The notes under the pieces were generated by a model, which was not told where the DNA came from, ran no database searches, and was given only the letters and a program-made list of their open reading frames with translations. A DNA stretch of 8,016 nt from Muribaculaceae bacterium (GTDB taxonomy: Bacteria > Bacteroidota > Bacteroidia > Bacteroidales > Muribaculaceae), in contig VSPF01000133.1 in NCBI GenBank assembly GCA_009775195.1, positions 1 to 8,016 of the forward strand, in the 5' to 3' direction. This document shows, piece by piece, positions 6,418-8,016 of the stretch (its first letter is position 1; each line of letters begins with the position of its first letter). Both the position numbers and the translations under genes were made by a program.

Positions 6418-7734
6418 TTAGAATTTTATACGGGCTTTATAGCTGCCCATCAGCAGTGTCATGCCGTCGACGAGCTGGCAGCGCGTGGCCGGGGCCACAG
6501 GCATCATCTTGCCACGGGGGGTGACGAGCAGCCACTGCCGGTCTGATGTGTTTTCGAGGGCGAGGGTGGCGATGCCGTGCGAGGGCATAGTGCGGCATAC
6601 GCCCACGGCCGTGAACGAGTCGCCGAGAAACAGCGGTTTGTGCTCGGTCAGGCGGTAGGGCCTTTGGCCGTTCTCAAACACAAGCCATGCCGACGGCCCC
6701 AGTCGCTCGTTGCACAGGGGGCAGCGTGGCGGCAGCGAGCCCTCGCACAAGAAGTCGTGCACAGGGTCGCCGGGGTCGGCCTGGCAGGTCACGAGTCCGG
6801 CACGTTCGGCAAGCATTATGTCTTTCCACGACGATGCGCGTATGCGGTATATGGGGTCGCAGATAGCCTGCCGGCTCAGTGCCACGCGAAAGGCACGCTG
6901 GAGTGTCGGCGTCAGCAGGGGCCAGTAGCGTATAGAGTTGTCGTGAAGGCCCTCCACCGGGCTGTTGCTGCGGTCGTTTGTGTCGTGGCAGAATATGGCG
7001 TCGCGACCAAACAGGCGCAGTTCGTGCGCCGGAGTCAGACACGTGTTGGTGCATGTCGAGGTGCGACGCCCCTCGAAGGGGTGGTCGACCATGAAAAGTC
7101 GGTAGAGTATTATGGCGAGGCTGAAGCGGTCAGAGGCCGTGTTGGGCGTGTTGCCGTCGGCGACCTCGGGGGCCATGTAGTGAGGCTTGCCGGCGATGCC
7201 GGTGTTGTGCCCGTCGACTACGATGTTGTCGTTGTCGCAGATTAGCACATAGCCTTTGCGTGGGTCTATTAGGAAGCTGCCGTCGTTGATGTCCTGGTAG
7301 CTAAATCCGCTCCTGTGCAGCTTGCTGAATGCGTCGCAAATCTGTATCGCCGCCGTCAGTTTGGCCATGTTGGAGCGGAAATATGCCTGGGGGTTCTCGT
7401 CGATGCAGAAAAATTTGCCTAAGTCGATATATCCCTCGGGGCGAAGCTTCATTATATAGCCGTAGCTGCCGTTGTAGTGCTCGGTGACTGCCTGGGGCCA
7501 TAGGAATGTGTCGGAGGGCGATTGGTGCCTGCAGTTGTCGGCAAGGGCCTGGCGGAAGCCGCGATTGCCGAGGATATCCTCGTTGGTATACCATTTGAGG
7601 GCCATGTCGATGTTGCCCGGCTGGCGGCGCACACGGTATACCTCGCCCTGTCCCCCGGAGGCTATATATGCAACAACGGTCAGCGACGAACCGTCGCTGA
7701 CCCTTATTACTGTGCCTGGAGACAGGGTGGGCAT
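6418..7734 (-). CDS. Serine/threonine protein kinase of TerY-P type with C-terminal FHA-like region
   Basis: 438-residue cytosolic kinase. The glycine-rich loop is IASGGQGEV (residues 24-32), with Lys47 in ALKWY as the ATP-anchoring lysine. The catalytic loop reads YQDINDGSF, where D148 is the catalytic Asp. The metal-binding DFG is replaced by D167-N-D. MAPE (187-190) is the APE motif and SDRFS (201-205) is the helix F region. Departures from the canonical loop are Asn150 for the HRDxK lysine and Ser153 where the metal-binding Asn normally sits. After the kinase lobe (to about 310) comes a CxxC (338/341) with C330 nearby, possibly half a zinc knuckle. The last 80 residues read like the second half of an FHA beta-sandwich (LEN, W, VTPRG, LVDGMTLLMG, ARIKF) without the usual Arg and Ser-x-x-His phosphothreonine contacts. 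The start at 7734 follows AAAAAAGAT, an A-rich Bacteroidetes-type leader. It is the first gene of the four-gene module and lies 51 nt after fabD. Confidence 0.92.
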   Translation of the reverse strand: MPTLSPGTVIRVSDGSSLTVVAYIASGGQGEVYRVRRQPGNIDMALKWYTNEDILGNRGFRQALADNCRHQSPSDTFLWPQAVTEHYNGSYGYIMKLRPEGYIDLGKFFCIDENPQAYFRSNMAKLTAAIQICDAFSKLHRSGFSYQDINDGSFLIDPRKGYVLICDNDNIVVDGHNTGIAGKPHYMAPEVADGNTPNTASDRFSLAIILYRLFMVDHPFEGRRTSTCTNTCLTPAHELRLFGRDAIFCHDTNDRSNSPVEGLHDNSIRYWPLLTPTLQRAFRVALSRQAICDPIYRIRASSWKDIMLAERAGLVTCQADPGDPVHDFLCEGSLPPRCPLCNERLGPSAWLVFENGQRPYRLTEHKPLFLGDSFTAVGVCRTMPSHGIATLALENTSDRQWLLVTPRGKMMPVAPATRCQLVDGMTLLMGSYKARIKF

Positions 7735-7741
7735 ATCTTTT

Positions 7742-7795
7742 TTACTGTTTTAAGCTTCGCAAGTCATAGACTTGCGAAACTTGAATTACTGTTTT
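7742..7795. repeat. Palindromic hairpin flanked by exact 10-bp direct repeats
   Basis: TTACTGTTTT occurs at 7742-7751 and again at 7786-7795. Between them 7752-7785 (34 nt) holds a hairpin: TTCGCAAGTC (7756-7765) pairs perfectly with GACTTGCGAA (7769-7778) around ATA, extended by AAG/CTT (7752-7754 / 7780-7782) after one C-A mismatch. The second copy of the repeat is the last codons and stop of fabD. The layout looks like a small palindromic insertion with a target duplication. No T tract follows the hairpin on the minus strand, so it is not an obvious terminator. Confidence 0.75.
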
Positions 7796-8016
7796 CCGCT
7801 TACGGTTACCGAGGGGTCGATTTTGCTTACGAGGCCCTGCAGCACTTTGCCCGGGCCGAGTTCTACAAATTCGGTTGCGCCGTCGGCAATCATGTTGCGC
7901 ACGGTCTGTGTCCAGCGCACGGGGGCTGTGAGCTGTGCCACGAGGTTGGCCTTGATTTCGGCGGGGTCGGTGTGGGGCAGCGCATCCTCTAGGGGGTCTG
8001 CGGTGACCGTCGGTGG
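7786..8016 (-). CDS. fabD: Malonyl-CoA:ACP transacylase, C-terminal part
   Basis: The last 76 codons of a minus-strand gene whose start lies beyond the window edge. Residues such as LVAQLTAPVRWTQTV, then FVELGPGKVLQGLVSKI, match the conserved C-terminus of FabD, where VRWTxTV and the (V/E)xGPGKVLxGL block are family hallmarks. The enzyme moves malonyl groups from CoA to acyl carrier protein in fatty-acid synthesis. The active-site Ser and His lie in the missing part. It ends in GKQ and TAA. It reads in the same direction as the kinase operon and no clear terminator separates them. Confidence 0.92.
   Translation of the reverse strand, partial: PPTVTADPLEDALPHTDPAEIKANLVAQLTAPVRWTQTVRNMIADGATEFVELGPGKVLQGLVSKIDPSVTVSGKQ

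Noticed and set aside
6577..7245. Plus-strand reading frame opposite the kinase gene
   Set aside because: Composition is typical of antisense frames in GC-rich genes, and it has no domain or promoter.
7752..7782. Terminator between fabD and the kinase
   Set aside because: The hairpin is strong but is not followed by a T tract on the minus strand.
7522..7992. Plus-strand reading frame across the fabD-kinase junction
   Set aside because: It is antisense to fabD and the kinase N-terminus, both with clear conserved motifs.

Overview
The window looks like a Bacteroidales chromosome, probably a gut lineage; the family is not certain (Muribaculaceae would fit). The evidence is Bacteroidetes-type promoter boxes (TTTG ... 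TAnnTTTG), A/T-rich leaders without Shine-Dalgarno sites, a lipoprotein with a Bacteroidetes-style acidic export signal after the lipidated Cys, and a recognisable fabD 3' end.

Layout: (1) 1-3110, plus strand: a promoter box, one large surface lipoprotein with a DUF4988/PL29-N-terminal-like head and a short collagen-like tract, then a strong intrinsic terminator. (2) 3111-3709, no protein gene: an orphan promoter followed about 100 nt later by a terminator-like hairpin (candidate small RNA), then a dense cluster of palindromic hairpins arranged as two mirror-symmetric inverted repeats plus a degenerate third unit. Most differences between the mirrored hairpin arms are paired (compensatory), so the local hairpins appear to be what is conserved. 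(3) 3710-7734, minus strand: four tightly packed genes read kinase, TerY-like vWA protein, PP2C phosphatase, LIM-like zinc-finger/DA1-type metallopeptidase. (4) 7735-7785: a short gap holding a 34-nt hairpin flanked by an exact 10-bp direct repeat. (5) 7786-8016, minus strand: the C-terminus of FabD (malonyl-CoA:ACP transacylase).

The centre of interest is the minus-strand operon. Kinase + vWA + PP2C matches the arrangement known as the TerY-P triad, a phospho-signalling module linked by comparative genomics to Ter-type stress systems. Here a fourth gene is translationally coupled to it (ATGA overlap) and encodes a bacterial relative of the plant LIM-peptidase DA1. A reasonable model is that kinase and phosphatase set a phosphorylation state, the vWA protein serves as a metal-dependent adaptor, and the LIM-DA1 protease is the effector. 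That model is inference. No terB/C/D/Z-type gene lies in the window. The locus sits directly behind fabD, and removing the hairpin and one repeat copy would leave only 7 nt between the fabD stop and the kinase start, so the locus may be read through from the fatty-acid gene.
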